DNA of 38,665 bases from an uncultured Cyclobacteriaceae bacterium (GTDB lineage: Bacteria; Bacteroidota; Bacteroidia; Cytophagales; Cyclobacteriaceae): assembly GCA_947492745.1 (NCBI GenBank), contig CANLOE010000071.1, positions 1 through 38,665 of the forward strand, written 5' to 3'. Below, in pieces: positions 17,901 through 25,987 of this stretch. The translations under genes and the position numbers were made by a program. The notes beneath the pieces were generated by a model, which did not search any database, was not told the origin of the DNA, and saw only the letters and a program-made list of their open reading frames with translations. Positions within the stretch are counted from its first letter, which is position 1. Each line of letters starts with the position of its first letter.

Positions 17901-18257
17901 AAGTTTACCAATAAAGAAACAGGGTGCGTTTGGGTTTCGGGTATCACCTACATCAGAGTCAACAAAGACTGGGATTATTTGACTACCATGATTGATATAG
18001 CAGATAGAAAAGTGGTAGATTGGTTCCTAAATAAGGGCATGACCGCTAAAAACACCGTACTCAAAGCATAGATCCATGCCAGAAGTAATCGGGTAATCAA
18101 AGATGGGTTCATACTTCATTCCGATCGGGGTATACAGTACGCCGATCATCCAACCGGAAACATTTTTTCTTTCAATAGGAAAACAACACAAAGTATGAGC
18201 AGAAAAGGCAACTGTTAGGATAACGCTGTGGCTGAAAGCTTCTTCAAAAGCATTAAA

Positions 18258-18422
18258 CCCAAAATGTCCATTAGAAAATCTATTCCGGACTTAACTGGCT
18301 TCAAATCAGTAAATGAATGCGTTTTTTGAATTCACCGTAGCGGTGCTACGCTGAACCCAAGAAAACGCCCTGATTCATTGCCATTTAAGTCCTCATGACG
18401 AAGTTCCAACGAACATTCTGGG
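18258..18422 (+). repeat. type A MITE-like element, complete, 165 bp
   Basis: CCCAAAATGTCC to ACATTCTGGG with the GTAGCGGTGCTAC core. It is flanked on both sides by TTAAA (18253-18257 and 18423-18427). First of three elements in series inside the IS3 transposase frame. Confidence 0.9.
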
Positions 18423-18427
18423 TTAAA

Positions 18428-18591
18428 CCCAAAATGATCAATAGAGAACCTATTCCGCGCACAAATAGCTTCATACCGGAAGCTTTGCCCACCTGTCTTC
18501 ATCCACCATAGCGGTGCTATGCCGAACGAATCCAAATGGCCGGTATTTTGCTATTGATACGCTCATCACGATTTCTATCCATCAATTTGGG
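18428..18591 (+). repeat. type C MITE-like element, 164 bp
   Basis: CCCAAAATGATCAATAG to ATCAATTTGGG, with the core CATAGCGGTGCTATG. TTAAA stands on both sides (18423-18427 and 18592-18596). It is the only complete copy in the window with both arms of C type. Confidence 0.85.
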
Positions 18592-18596
18592 TTAAA

Positions 18597-18720
18597 CCCG
18601 CATCATGCATTAGCCCTTCTATTGCGGCATTAAATAGCTGCAAATCAGTAAAGTGAATGCGTTTTGTCGGATTCATTGCTTTTTAAACCCTCATAACTAA
18701 GCTCTAATACATCATCCGGG
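18597..18720 (+). repeat. type B MITE-like element, internally deleted, 124 bp
   Basis: CCCGCATCATGCATTAG to CATCATCCGGG. The central hairpin is missing: the left arm runs into GGATTCATTGCTTTTTAAACC. TTAAA stands on both sides (18592-18596 and 18721-18725). After the last TTAAA the transposase frame continues. Confidence 0.85.
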
Positions 18721-19029
18721 TTAAATATGAAGCGCTGTACAGAGAAAAATTCACCTCTTTCAATCAGCTGTACAAGGCCGTTGAATGGTATATGGAATGG
18801 TATAACAATAAAAGAATACATTCAGCAATTGGAAACAGAACTCTCCTTGAAATGGAAGAATTTTCACTAAACCAAAAACTTAAAAATGTCGCTTAACTTT
18901 TTACACCTCTTTTTGTAGGAAGTCCAATTGATTACATCTACCCGATAAGAAAACCTGATATCCTCCCGAAAGTCCTGCCTTTTCAATACTCTTTACGTGG
19001 GCAAAACCGTCCGACTTAGAGACTTTTTG

Positions 19030-19250
19030 GAGACTGTTTTAAAATGTATTTTTTTCTTTCTTATGTACTTCTTTTGGTGCCTGATTTCGTTGAAATTTCC
19101 GCAAGCTAGCGCGACATGCTATCTTTGTCAATGGCTCACACGGCAGACCGGCCCCTTCACTGATAATGCCCTCGGGGCATTATTCGAACGCTCGGTCCTA
19201 CCCAAAATAAGTGATCATAAATTCTAAAATAATATCTTCAAAACAGTCTC
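19030..19250 (+). repeat. E-family repeat, 221 bp
   Basis: Bounded by GAGACTGTTTT and AAAACAGTCTC. It contains the 9-bp stem ATAATGCCC-TCG-GGGCATTAT. It is nearly identical, in inverted orientation, to 22328-22539, the main difference being a 9-base indel. It lies past the 3' end of the S8 peptidase gene. Confidence 0.85.
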
Positions 19251-19356
19251 TTAGTATTCGAAAGCAATGATATCCATAGGAACCATTCCTTTACCTATTC
19301 TCCAATAACTTAGATTCTGGATACCATCGAAGAAACGATGTCCACCCACTCTCGAT

Positions 19357-20979
19357 TCAATTATGGATAATCTTGGTCCTGAAAATTTCTTTTCCCACAA
19401 GGATATCCACAAAATACATCCCATGCCCCAAAGCGGTCAGGTCAAAATTCCGTTCTGCCCCCAACCAGTCAAAAACATAAGTGCCGGACATGACTTCGGC
19501 TCCTAAGGTATCAATAATTCTAAACCGGACCTGAGGCCATTCTCCTACGCTTTTGGCGCGAATATGTAAGAGCCTCCCTTCTGTGGGATTGGGGTAGACA
19601 ATAAAACCATCCTTAAAATCGATGTTTTCCTGTTCTCTAAAGTTAACTACTGCTTGAAAATGAGGTATACCGTGGCCAAAGGTGTTGTCCGGGGCAAAGC
19701 TGCGGTCTGCCGAATTTTTCAGCAATGCCATGAGTTCCAGATTATCCAGTTCGGGATAGGCCTGCCATACACCTGCGGCAAGCCCCGCTACCAAAGGAGC
19801 TGCAAAAGAGGTGCCGCTCCTGATACCAGTACCAAAGACGGGCAAAGTGGCTACACCCGTCCCCAGTGCTACCAAATCCGGTTTTGTTCGTCCATCGACG
19901 GTGGGCCCCACAGAACTGAAGGACGCTATAAGTTCTCCTCGGCCCATGGCCCCAACGGCCATCACATCTCTGGCATCACTCGGTGCTGTAATATGACGCC
20001 AAGCATTATTACCTTCATTGCCCGCACTGGTAACTACGAGTATACCTTTTTCAGCGGCCAGTTGCGCTGCTTTCGTGATAATGGTGGTATTGCCATCCAG
20101 ATCATCGTAATCATAATCCATGGACCTATCATCAAAAAGATTATAGCCCAAAGAGGACTGGATAATATCCACGCCCGCGCTGTCGGCCATCTCGGCGGCA
20201 TAGAGCCAGTAATACTCTTCGATACGGTACTCGCGGCTTACGTCTTCGGTAATGAACAGCATAAAATCACTTTCATAAGCTATGCCGACATAGTCTTCCG
20301 ACAAATAGGCTCCCAAAACAGAGAAAACCTGCGTGCCATGTTTATCATAGCGGTATACATCCGTCGTATCATCTATAAAATTATGGGTGAGTCCTATACG
20401 GTCGGTATCTCTCAAATGCCCGAAGGCAGGGGCAGTATCGACCACAGGAAAACCACCATCGAAAACTGCTATTTTCAGGCCTGCACCTTTAAATCCCCGC
20501 TCATGCATCAGGTCTATGCCAAGTGAGGTATTTTGCCGGACATTGAACTGATTGTCATTCGTTGTTCTGTCCGTCATACGGGACTTGGTCACCCTACCTC
20601 CCGTATTGTCGGATTTCAATGCCGGAGCTGCCAGTACGATAGTGGCGACATAATCCAAGGCTTCTACGATAGATAATGTCATACTGTCCATCTCTACGAG
20701 TGCATTGTTCATCCACTTCGAACGATAACGGAGTTTTGCCCCCGAATCAGTCAATCCTTGAAGATAGCGGGGATTGGGAGGGAAATCCTCGGAGCTGATA
20801 GGTTCTTTGCGCCGGTCAATAGCCTCTTGCGACAGGAAGTCCAGCGCTTGGGCGGCTCGGTAAGGACTGTTATCTTTGTCGGTGAAGGTCACCACATAGG
20901 TACACTGCTGTGCTTTTACCAAAGATGGAAAGAGCGTGAAGATAAAGCATACCCAAAATAAAAACCTATAATTTCCCAT
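19357..20979 (-). CDS. S8 (subtilisin-like) serine peptidase with T9SS type A sorting domain
   Basis: 540 residues. Signal peptide of about 23 residues (cleavage near VKA-QQ), a prodomain-like region (about 25-150), then the subtilase domain with Asp174 (AVFDGG), His214 (DKHGTQ), oxyanion Asn321 (SAGNEG) and Ser391 (SGTSFAAP), so the triad is complete. A C-terminal sorting domain at about 460-540 (FIVYPNPTEGRLLHIRAK, then GMYFVDILVGKE) marks it for T9SS export and surface anchoring or release. Its start overlaps the upstream lipoprotein gene by 14 bases, giving a two-gene operon. The pair is bracketed by inverted E repeats. Confidence 0.93.
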   Translation of the reverse strand: MGNYRFLFWVCFIFTLFPSLVKAQQCTYVVTFTDKDNSPYRAAQALDFLSQEAIDRRKEPISSEDFPPNPRYLQGLTDSGAKLRYRSKWMNNALVEMDSMTLSIVEALDYVATIVLAAPALKSDNTGGRVTKSRMTDRTTNDNQFNVRQNTSLGIDLMHERGFKGAGLKIAVFDGGFPVVDTAPAFGHLRDTDRIGLTHNFIDDTTDVYRYDKHGTQVFSVLGAYLSEDYVGIAYESDFMLFITEDVSREYRIEEYYWLYAAEMADSAGVDIIQSSLGYNLFDDRSMDYDYDDLDGNTTIITKAAQLAAEKGILVVTSAGNEGNNAWRHITAPSDARDVMAVGAMGRGELIASFSSVGPTVDGRTKPDLVALGTGVATLPVFGTGIRSGTSFAAPLVAGLAAGVWQAYPELDNLELMALLKNSADRSFAPDNTFGHGIPHFQAVVNFREQENIDFKDGFIVYPNPTEGRLLHIRAKSVGEWPQVRFRIIDTLGAEVMSGTYVFDWLGAERNFDLTALGHGMYFVDILVGKEIFRTKIIHN

Positions 20980-21673
20980 GACTGAACAACTGCTGTTTAT
21001 AAATGAAACCTGTATTGATAACCGTATCGGGACTGAACACGCACTCCGGTGTACTACAAAAATCCAGCTGGGTGCTTTCTTTGAATATCAGCCCTATATC
21101 CTTAGCATAGACTTCCTTTCGGCGGTCCAATGCGACGATATAGTCATTATTGTCTTCTTGCAATACAGTAAGTGTATTATCAAAAAGGGTACCATCGCTC
21201 AGCGAAAAAGGTCTCGCCACATCAGTAAGAAGGTAGTCATCCCCCTGCTGCGTATTCAGTGCATTTCCATCCCACATAGCCCCTTCAAATACAGGAAGAC
21301 TTAGTTTTACAAAAGGAACATTCTCTTCTATCACTATAGCAGCACCCTCTTCGTACCTTGCCGACCACACTCGATCAGAGCCCCACTCCTGATTACTCTC
21401 TTCTCTTCTCTGACGATGTATCACAAAGGTCTCCCCTCCTTCTTGATTTTGGAATTTTTCCGCTATTTCCACCCTTAACTGATAGGTCTCTTCCACTACG
21501 GTTCCATCGAGGGAGTATTCTGTAGTAGAAATATCATACTCTCGGAAAGTACCTATTTTGAGTGGCAGATAATCCAATCCGTCCCGTATCGTTTCCACAG
21601 TGGATTCATCGTCTCCGCAGGAAAAAAACACGGCTGCCAATAATATATACCATAGATATGAATTTGATTTCAT
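20966..21673 (-). CDS. hypothetical lipoprotein
   Basis: 235 residues with a clear lipoprotein signal (hydrophobic 6-16, then VFFSCGDDE, lipid-anchored Cys19). The mature part is predicted to be beta-rich and acidic, with Tyr/Thr-rich strands and three further cysteines (CSTPEC near 210). No family recognised. It is translationally linked to the S8 peptidase (14-base overlap), so it may act as its outer-membrane partner, chaperone or inhibitor; this is inference. An E repeat begins 21 bases before its start codon. Confidence 0.8.
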   Translation of the reverse strand: MKSNSYLWYILLAAVFFSCGDDESTVETIRDGLDYLPLKIGTFREYDISTTEYSLDGTVVEETYQLRVEIAEKFQNQEGGETFVIHRQRREESNQEWGSDRVWSARYEEGAAIVIEENVPFVKLSLPVFEGAMWDGNALNTQQGDDYLLTDVARPFSLSDGTLFDNTLTVLQEDNNDYIVALDRRKEVYAKDIGLIFKESTQLDFCSTPECVFSPDTVINTGFIYKQQLFSHGKL

Positions 21674-21694
21674 TATGATAAAGTAAAAGTCCTA

Positions 21695-21987
21695 GAGACT
21701 GTTTTGGACGGTATATCTTCTATTTTATGTGTGTTCGATTGATCTGTGGGGACAAATTTATATCAGGATAAGCACGTTCCCCATCACATTTCATAAATAC
21801 TACTTGACCGCCTACAGTTTCTATGAAAATTCGTAAATAGCACTGCTATCTTTGCCCATCTATCACACATTAGGTGGGCCCTTTCACTGACTACCGTCCT
21901 TAAGACAGTTTAGGACAGTATTTTCTCGCTCAGTCCTATCCAAAATAAGCTACAACAAACATTTAATTGTAATTCCAGAAACAGTCA
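21695..21987 (+). repeat. E-family repeat, diverged
   Basis: Begins TAGAGACTGTTTT (from 21693) and ends near GAAACAGTCAC. It shares the CAGTCCTATCCAAAATAAG stretch with the E copy at 19030 and has a clean core AAATAGCACTGCTATCT near 21836. It lies immediately upstream of the lipoprotein gene. The ~293-bp length includes an insertion compared with other copies. Confidence 0.65.
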
Positions 21988-22327
21988 CTTACAACCTAAC
22001 AAAAAAGATTGAAGTTTTCGTTCTTTTTCCAAAATAAACCCGAAAAGCCCTGCATAGTTTCCTCATAGGAGTACAAACCAATAGGAATATCAGATAAAAG
22101 CACGCTAAGGGCCGTAAACGAGAGGAAGGTTTTAAGGTTTAGTCATTTGACCGTACAGCACCCCATCATCCTGCCCTTTGCCGATCTTCGATATGAACTC
22201 AAGGCATGTCATGGTTGACCGTATCTCGCTGACTGATGCGAAACGGTAGAGAACAAAACCGCCCATGGGATGACAATTTGGGTTTCCGATGCTGAATTGG
22301 CTATGGCAAGTCGCAAGAAGAGTTGAA
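21988..22327. other. gene-free gap between two E repeats
   Basis: No recognisable gene. Short open stretches (for example a frame reading TIWVSDAELAMASRKKS near 22270-22325) may be remnants of a lost gene but cannot be named. Confidence 0.5.
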
Positions 22328-22539
22328 GAGGCTGTTTTGAAGATATTATTTTAGAATTTATGATCACTTATTTTGGATAGGACCGAGCGTTCGAATAATG
22401 CCCCGAGGGCATTATCAGTGAAGGGGCTGGTCTGCCGTGTGAGCCATTGACAAAGATAGCATGTCGCGCTAGCTTGCGGAAATTTCAACGAAATCAAGAA
22501 GTACATAAGAAAGAAAAAAATACATTTTAAAACAGTCTC
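22328..22539 (-). repeat. E-family repeat, 212 bp, inverted
   Basis: Ends GAGGCTGTTTT and AAAACAGTCTC. It is the inverted twin of 19030-19250, lacking nine bases present there. The close match between the two suggests recent copying. Confidence 0.85.
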
Positions 22540-22562
22540 TAAGTCAATGTCAGTGATATAGG

Positions 22563-22710
22563 ACTTCGTATGGAGTCTTTATAAAATTATAAATAAATGA
22601 TTTTCATTGAGTTCAGCATAGCACCGCTATGGTGAACTCAAAAAACGTAGTGCAACGACTGATTTGCAGCTATTTAGATCCGGAGTAGATTTTTCAATGC
22701 ATGATCCGGG
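22563..22710 (-). repeat. type B MITE-like element, one arm decayed
   Basis: Inverted type B: the core CATAGCACCGCTATGG, then CGTAGTGCAACGA, ending CATGATCCGGG followed by TTTAA. The other arm (22563-22600) is degenerate and its terminus cannot be placed with confidence. Confidence 0.7.
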
Positions 22711-22769
22711 TTTAAATATGAAACAGAAGATTTGATGTACATTCTGGCTTGAGCGCTAGTGCAAACAAA

Positions 22770-22787
22770 CCCGAAAAGGTTTTCGGG
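22770..22787 (-). terminator. possible terminator downstream of thioredoxin
   Basis: CCCGAAAAGGTTTTCGGG is an 18-bp inverted repeat (8-bp stem, 2-nt centre). On the minus strand it is followed by TTTGTTTG. It lies 195 bases beyond the thioredoxin stop, far for a terminator but with nothing else in between. Confidence 0.45.
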
Positions 22788-22981
22788 GTATAGAACATTC
22801 ATCCTACAATAGTAACTATGCTGAAAATTGCCACGAAAATCCTTCGGTCACCGCATCGGCTTACTGTTCCCGTTTATGCATTAGTATGTCCATCAATTGA
22901 TTCTGTGTATGATACCGGAACTTATGCTAAGGCTCTATAAATTTCCGAAGAGCAGTCAGTACAGAAGACACATTGAAATGT

Positions 22982-23299
22982 CTATTTCCACTTTTCCAAC
23001 AACTCGATGACGACCTCCTCCTTATCGGAAGCTATGCTGTCAACCAGCCTTGCTCCTTCAAATAAAGCAAAGAAGGGAAGATTGCCCACTAGAGCCAACT
23101 TACGGGCCTTCGGATTACTTTCCGCGTCTACATCTACAAAACTGATATTGCTAAAGCGCTCATCATTGGACAGGCGCTTGAATTTGGGAGAAAAAAGCCG
23201 ACAGCTACCGCACCATCCGGCAAAATACTTTACTATAGTCTTATCGTTTCTTTCTAAGGTATCCCTAAAATCTTCATCCTTTAAAATTTCTACAGCCAT
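22982..23299 (-). CDS. thioredoxin family protein
   Basis: 105 residues, a single thioredoxin domain with active site WCGSC (FAGWCGSCRLF, about 28-38) and the cis-Pro loop in GNLPFFALFEG. No signal peptide, so it is probably a cytosolic thiol-disulfide reductase. The dipeptide between the cysteines is Gly-Ser rather than the Gly-Pro of classic TrxA, which shifts redox potential in known examples. It is transcribed divergently from the TrpF-like gene with 137 bases between them. Confidence 0.92.
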   Translation of the reverse strand: MAVEILKDEDFRDTLERNDKTIVKYFAGWCGSCRLFSPKFKRLSNDERFSNISFVDVDAESNPKARKLALVGNLPFFALFEGARLVDSIASDKEEVVIELLEKWK

Positions 23300-23328
23300 G
23301 GTTTTTAATTTTAATTATGGTTAAGGTA

Positions 23329-23357
23329 TTGTAAAAGGTCAAATTCACTTAGTTTTG
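23329..23357 (+). promoter_or_regulatory. Bacteroidota-type promoter for the TrpF-like gene
   Basis: TTG at 23329-23331 and TAGTTTTG at 23350-23357, spaced by 18 bases, fit the TTG / TAnnTTTG (-33/-7) pattern known for Bacteroidota. The start codon is about 80 bases downstream. Prediction by consensus only. Confidence 0.5.
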
Positions 23358-23436
23358 AACCTTTATCTTGGTTAAGGCATTGATGGTAACAATGCCCATT
23401 GTAAATACGACCTTGTTGTAAGTAAAGTTTTCGGAT

Positions 23437-24051
23437 ATGGCCCTAAAGACATTTGTTAAAGTAAGTGGAATCAACAATCTCAGTGATGCAAGGTATTGCG
23501 CTGGAATGGAGGTCGACCTTTTAGGGTTCTGTCTCAAGGAAGGGGAACACAATTATACATCGCCGGAGAAGTTCAGCGAGATTGCCGAATGGCTGTCCGG
23601 AGTAGCTTATGTCGGAGAGTGCATCTCCACAAGTGAAGCAGCGAAGATGACAGAAGGGTATGCACTGGGTTATATTGAAATCAATGCCTCAGAGCTAAAG
23701 GAAACTATTTTCTCGGTGAATATCCCTGTCATAGTTTCCGTTGAACTTCAGGAAATCCCCACTTACAAAGCACTGCTGGATACCTTTGCGGATAGGATAG
23801 CCTACATCGTATTGCTGGACCCCAGCGATAGCATTGGCCCTAGTGCTATCGAGCGGATCAAGGAATTGACGGCTTCGTTTTCCGTTCTATTGGGCTTTGG
23901 AGTGTCAGGGCAGAATGTCGAAGAGCTATTGAAAAAGACCGGTATCCATGGTATAGCCTTACAAGGTGGAGATGAAATCAGGCCCGGGTTGAAAGACTTT
24001 GATGCTTTGGCCGATATCTTAGAAGTACTGGAAATAGACGATCAAGAGTAA
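23437..24051 (+). CDS. TrpF-like (phosphoribosylanthranilate isomerase-family) barrel protein
   Basis: 204 residues, close to TrpF length. The fold markers are there: FVKVSGINNLSDARYCAGMEVDLLGF at the N-terminus, Asp128 in LLDPSD at the place of the catalytic Asp, GFGVSGQNVEEL (phosphate-binding region) and GGDEIRPGLKD at the C-terminus. However, the catalytic Cys of the K-x-C-G-I motif is Ser10 (KVSGI), and the usual glycine-rich loop after the Asp is SDSIGPSA. It may therefore be a paralog with another substrate or no enzyme activity. No trp genes are near. It is followed after 67 bases by the pseudouridine synthase gene, probably co-transcribed. Confidence 0.8.
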   Translation: MALKTFVKVSGINNLSDARYCAGMEVDLLGFCLKEGEHNYTSPEKFSEIAEWLSGVAYVGECISTSEAAKMTEGYALGYIEINASELKETIFSVNIPVIVSVELQEIPTYKALLDTFADRIAYIVLLDPSDSIGPSAIERIKELTASFSVLLGFGVSGQNVEELLKKTGIHGIALQGGDEIRPGLKDFDALADILEVLEIDDQE

Positions 24052-24118
24052 GAATAAGGTTAGGATAGGAGCGGTCCCGATACTACCTGCCACTCGAAAA
24101 GTTCAACACTGATACCCC

Positions 24119-24838
24119 ATGGCACTTCCAATAGTTTACCGAGACGAGCATTTGATAGCCATCAACAAGCCGCATGGCCTTTTGGTACACAGAACGAGTA
24201 TCGCCGCGGATGCTAAGGTCTTTGCCTTACAAGAACTTAGAAACCAAATCGAGAGACCCGTTTACCCTGCACATCGAATCGACCGTAAGACAGGAGGGGT
24301 ATTGTTATTCGCTCTGAACCCCGATACGCACCGCTGGGTACAGCAGCTGTTCGCCGATGGCCATATGAAAAAAAAATACCTGGCTATAGTACGCGGTTAC
24401 ACCCAAGATAAAGGAGAAATCGACCACCCTTTGATGCGGGAGGACGGCAAGCGACAGGAAGCCCTTACTGCCTATAGTACATTGGCCCGAGCTGAGCTGG
24501 ATGTTCCCTTGGGAAAATACAATACTTCACGTTACTCATTGGTACTGGCTGAGCCTAAGACGGGAAGAATGCACCAGATAAGAAAACACTTCAACCACCT
24601 TCGGCATCCTATTATCGGGGACCGACCTCATGGATGCAGCAAACAGAACAGGCTCTTCAAAGAAAATTGGCAGATGGACACGATGCTTTTGCATGCACTA
24701 TCTTTATACTTTATCCATCCAAAATCGAAGGCCCACTGTCATATTATGGCCCTTCCCATGACTGAATTTATGAGAGTAGCTGAGATAATGGGATGGAAAG
24801 AACTACTAATAAAATATCTGGCAAATGAGAATGAATGA
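24119..24838 (+). CDS. truC: tRNA pseudouridine synthase, TruC-like (RluA family)
   Basis: 239 residues of the RluA family. The catalytic motif is AHRIDRKTGG with Asp55, and the TruC-like C-terminal signature GRMHQIRKHFNHLRHPIIGDRPHG is complete, as is the KYNTSRYSLVLAEP segment. TruC makes pseudouridine 65 in some tRNAs. There is no S4 domain. The start is chosen at the conserved LPIVYRDEHLIAINKPHGLLVH. It lies downstream of the TrpF-like gene on the same strand. Confidence 0.9.
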   Translation: MALPIVYRDEHLIAINKPHGLLVHRTSIAADAKVFALQELRNQIERPVYPAHRIDRKTGGVLLFALNPDTHRWVQQLFADGHMKKKYLAIVRGYTQDKGEIDHPLMREDGKRQEALTAYSTLARAELDVPLGKYNTSRYSLVLAEPKTGRMHQIRKHFNHLRHPIIGDRPHGCSKQNRLFKENWQMDTMLLHALSLYFIHPKSKAHCHIMALPMTEFMRVAEIMGWKELLIKYLANENE

Positions 24839-25496
24839 TTTTTTAGCCTACATAGAAATTTGAATTTTGATTTTATTATTGTAAATTGCTGTAAATCAAA
24901 CATTTATATCGATAAGAATGCCATTACCAATAGGTTGGTACAAATAATCACCTGATTTGATGATATGAAATGGAGCAACAACTATTTTCTTTCCAGGAAT
25001 CAGTGTTCCAATCGGGAATCTTTATTTGTGTTTTGCCACAAAAATATAATTGTAAACGAGTCAATTGCTTAGGACAATAGGTTTCTTATCAAAAAGTAAA
25101 ACCAGGAATGATCTAGACTTTTTGTTTGGCACCGATATTTTTGGCTTTTGTGCTCTGATAAAGGCTTTTTTCCGTTGCATAGCCAAAGCTACGGAACTTA
25201 AAAAAGACAAAATAAGAATGCTAAATGTAAAATTTTCAGGTAAAAGAAAAAGCCCAGATCACTTCTCAGTAGCGTGTTAAGTAATCAATGTTTATAAGTA
25301 GGAAAGCCAATTATAATTCGGGGCTGACCTTTGGTTATACGGTAATCTCTTTTTTAGGGTCTCTTCGGTTACCGTTTTCCTTATCTGTTGTACCTATAAT
25401 AGTACTGCGGAAAACCCAACTATGGTCATTGAAAACAGTGATGATAATGACACATCAAGGTATAGATTAGATTATTTTTAATTATTTTGGGTTAAA
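24839..25496. other. gene-free gap with a repeated ~75-bp segment
   Basis: AT-rich, with no supported gene. Bases 25191-25265 match the reverse complement of 17403-17475 with about eight differences. A lone MITE right end (TAATTATTTTGGG, then TTAAA) stands at 25479-25496, directly before the complete type B element. The two ~60-70-residue ORFs here have no recognisable family. Confidence 0.55.
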
Positions 25497-25662
25497 GCCG
25501 GATAATGCGTTGGAATTTCGTAACGAGGGTTTACATGTCAATAAATCAGGGAGTTTTATTGGATTTAGTATAGCACCGCTATGGTGAATTCAAAAAACGT
25601 AGTGCAACGACCGGTTTGCAGGTATTTAAATCCGCAGTAGATTTTTCAATGCATGATCTGGG
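25497..25662 (-). repeat. type B MITE-like element, complete, 166 bp
   Basis: Inverted: GCCGGATAATGCGTTGG to CATGATCTGGG with the core ATAGCACCGCTATGG. It has a perfect 5-bp direct repeat TTAAA (25492-25496 and 25663-25667). Confidence 0.88.
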
Positions 25663-25771
25663 TTAAATCACTTCAATAACAGCGGATTTGTTTTATTTGG
25701 CACTGTAATCGTATCACCTTTTAGGTCCAGTGCTGAATTATTGTTAAATTTTATTTAAATACATTTTTTAA

Positions 25772-25950
25772 AGACTGCTTTGAGATTATCTTTAAAATTT
25801 ATTGTCACATAGTTTGTATGCATACTTCCGGTTAAAAGAAATATGTACAATAACGAGCATGGCAGAGAAAGCGAAAGCTTGAGATAAAAGTCGTTCATGT
25901 AAATTCCATGTGTTCATTGAATTCAAAGAGAGATAGCTCAAAACAGTCCT
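25772..25950. repeat. E-family-like repeat, short
   Basis: Bounded by AGACTGCTTT and AAAACAGTCCT, matching the E termini with one or two changes; the interior (about 179 bp in total) is largely different. The right end is 38 bases before the start of the HU/SPOR gene. Confidence 0.55.
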
Positions 25951-25987
25951 TTAGATACTTCAACAAGTTCTTATAAGCCTATTCAGA

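Larger units (their letters stand above)
17497..18926 (+). pseudogene. IS3-family transposase orfB remnant
   Basis: Broken rve-type integrase/transposase. Recognisable pieces in order: MKYRFIQRNLDRYSVEKMC at 17497; QRHGSPGITVMLQGQG near 17670-17720; NRKFTNKETGCVWVSGITYIR from about 17897; the MIDIADRKVVDWFLNKGMTA segment; HSDRGIQYA with the catalytic Asp; DNAVAESFFKSIK near 18222-18257 with the catalytic Glu; then YEALYREKFTSFNQLYKAV and NNKRIHSAIGNRT from 18726 to about 18895. It is disrupted by an N element (17772-17900), by three tandem MITE-like elements (18258-18720), by a TAG codon at 18069-18071 and by frameshifts. The right IS end is probably TAGGAAGTCCA at 18916-18926. orfA and the left end are missing. 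Confidence 0.88.

Noticed and set aside
19654-20526. 290-residue plus-strand ORF
   Set aside because: Antisense to the S8 peptidase, whose catalytic motifs are all on the minus strand; no recognisable domain.
19030-22539. Composite transposon formed by the two inverted E repeats
   Set aside because: No transposase gene and no target duplication at the outer ends was seen; kept only as a finding about inverted repeats.
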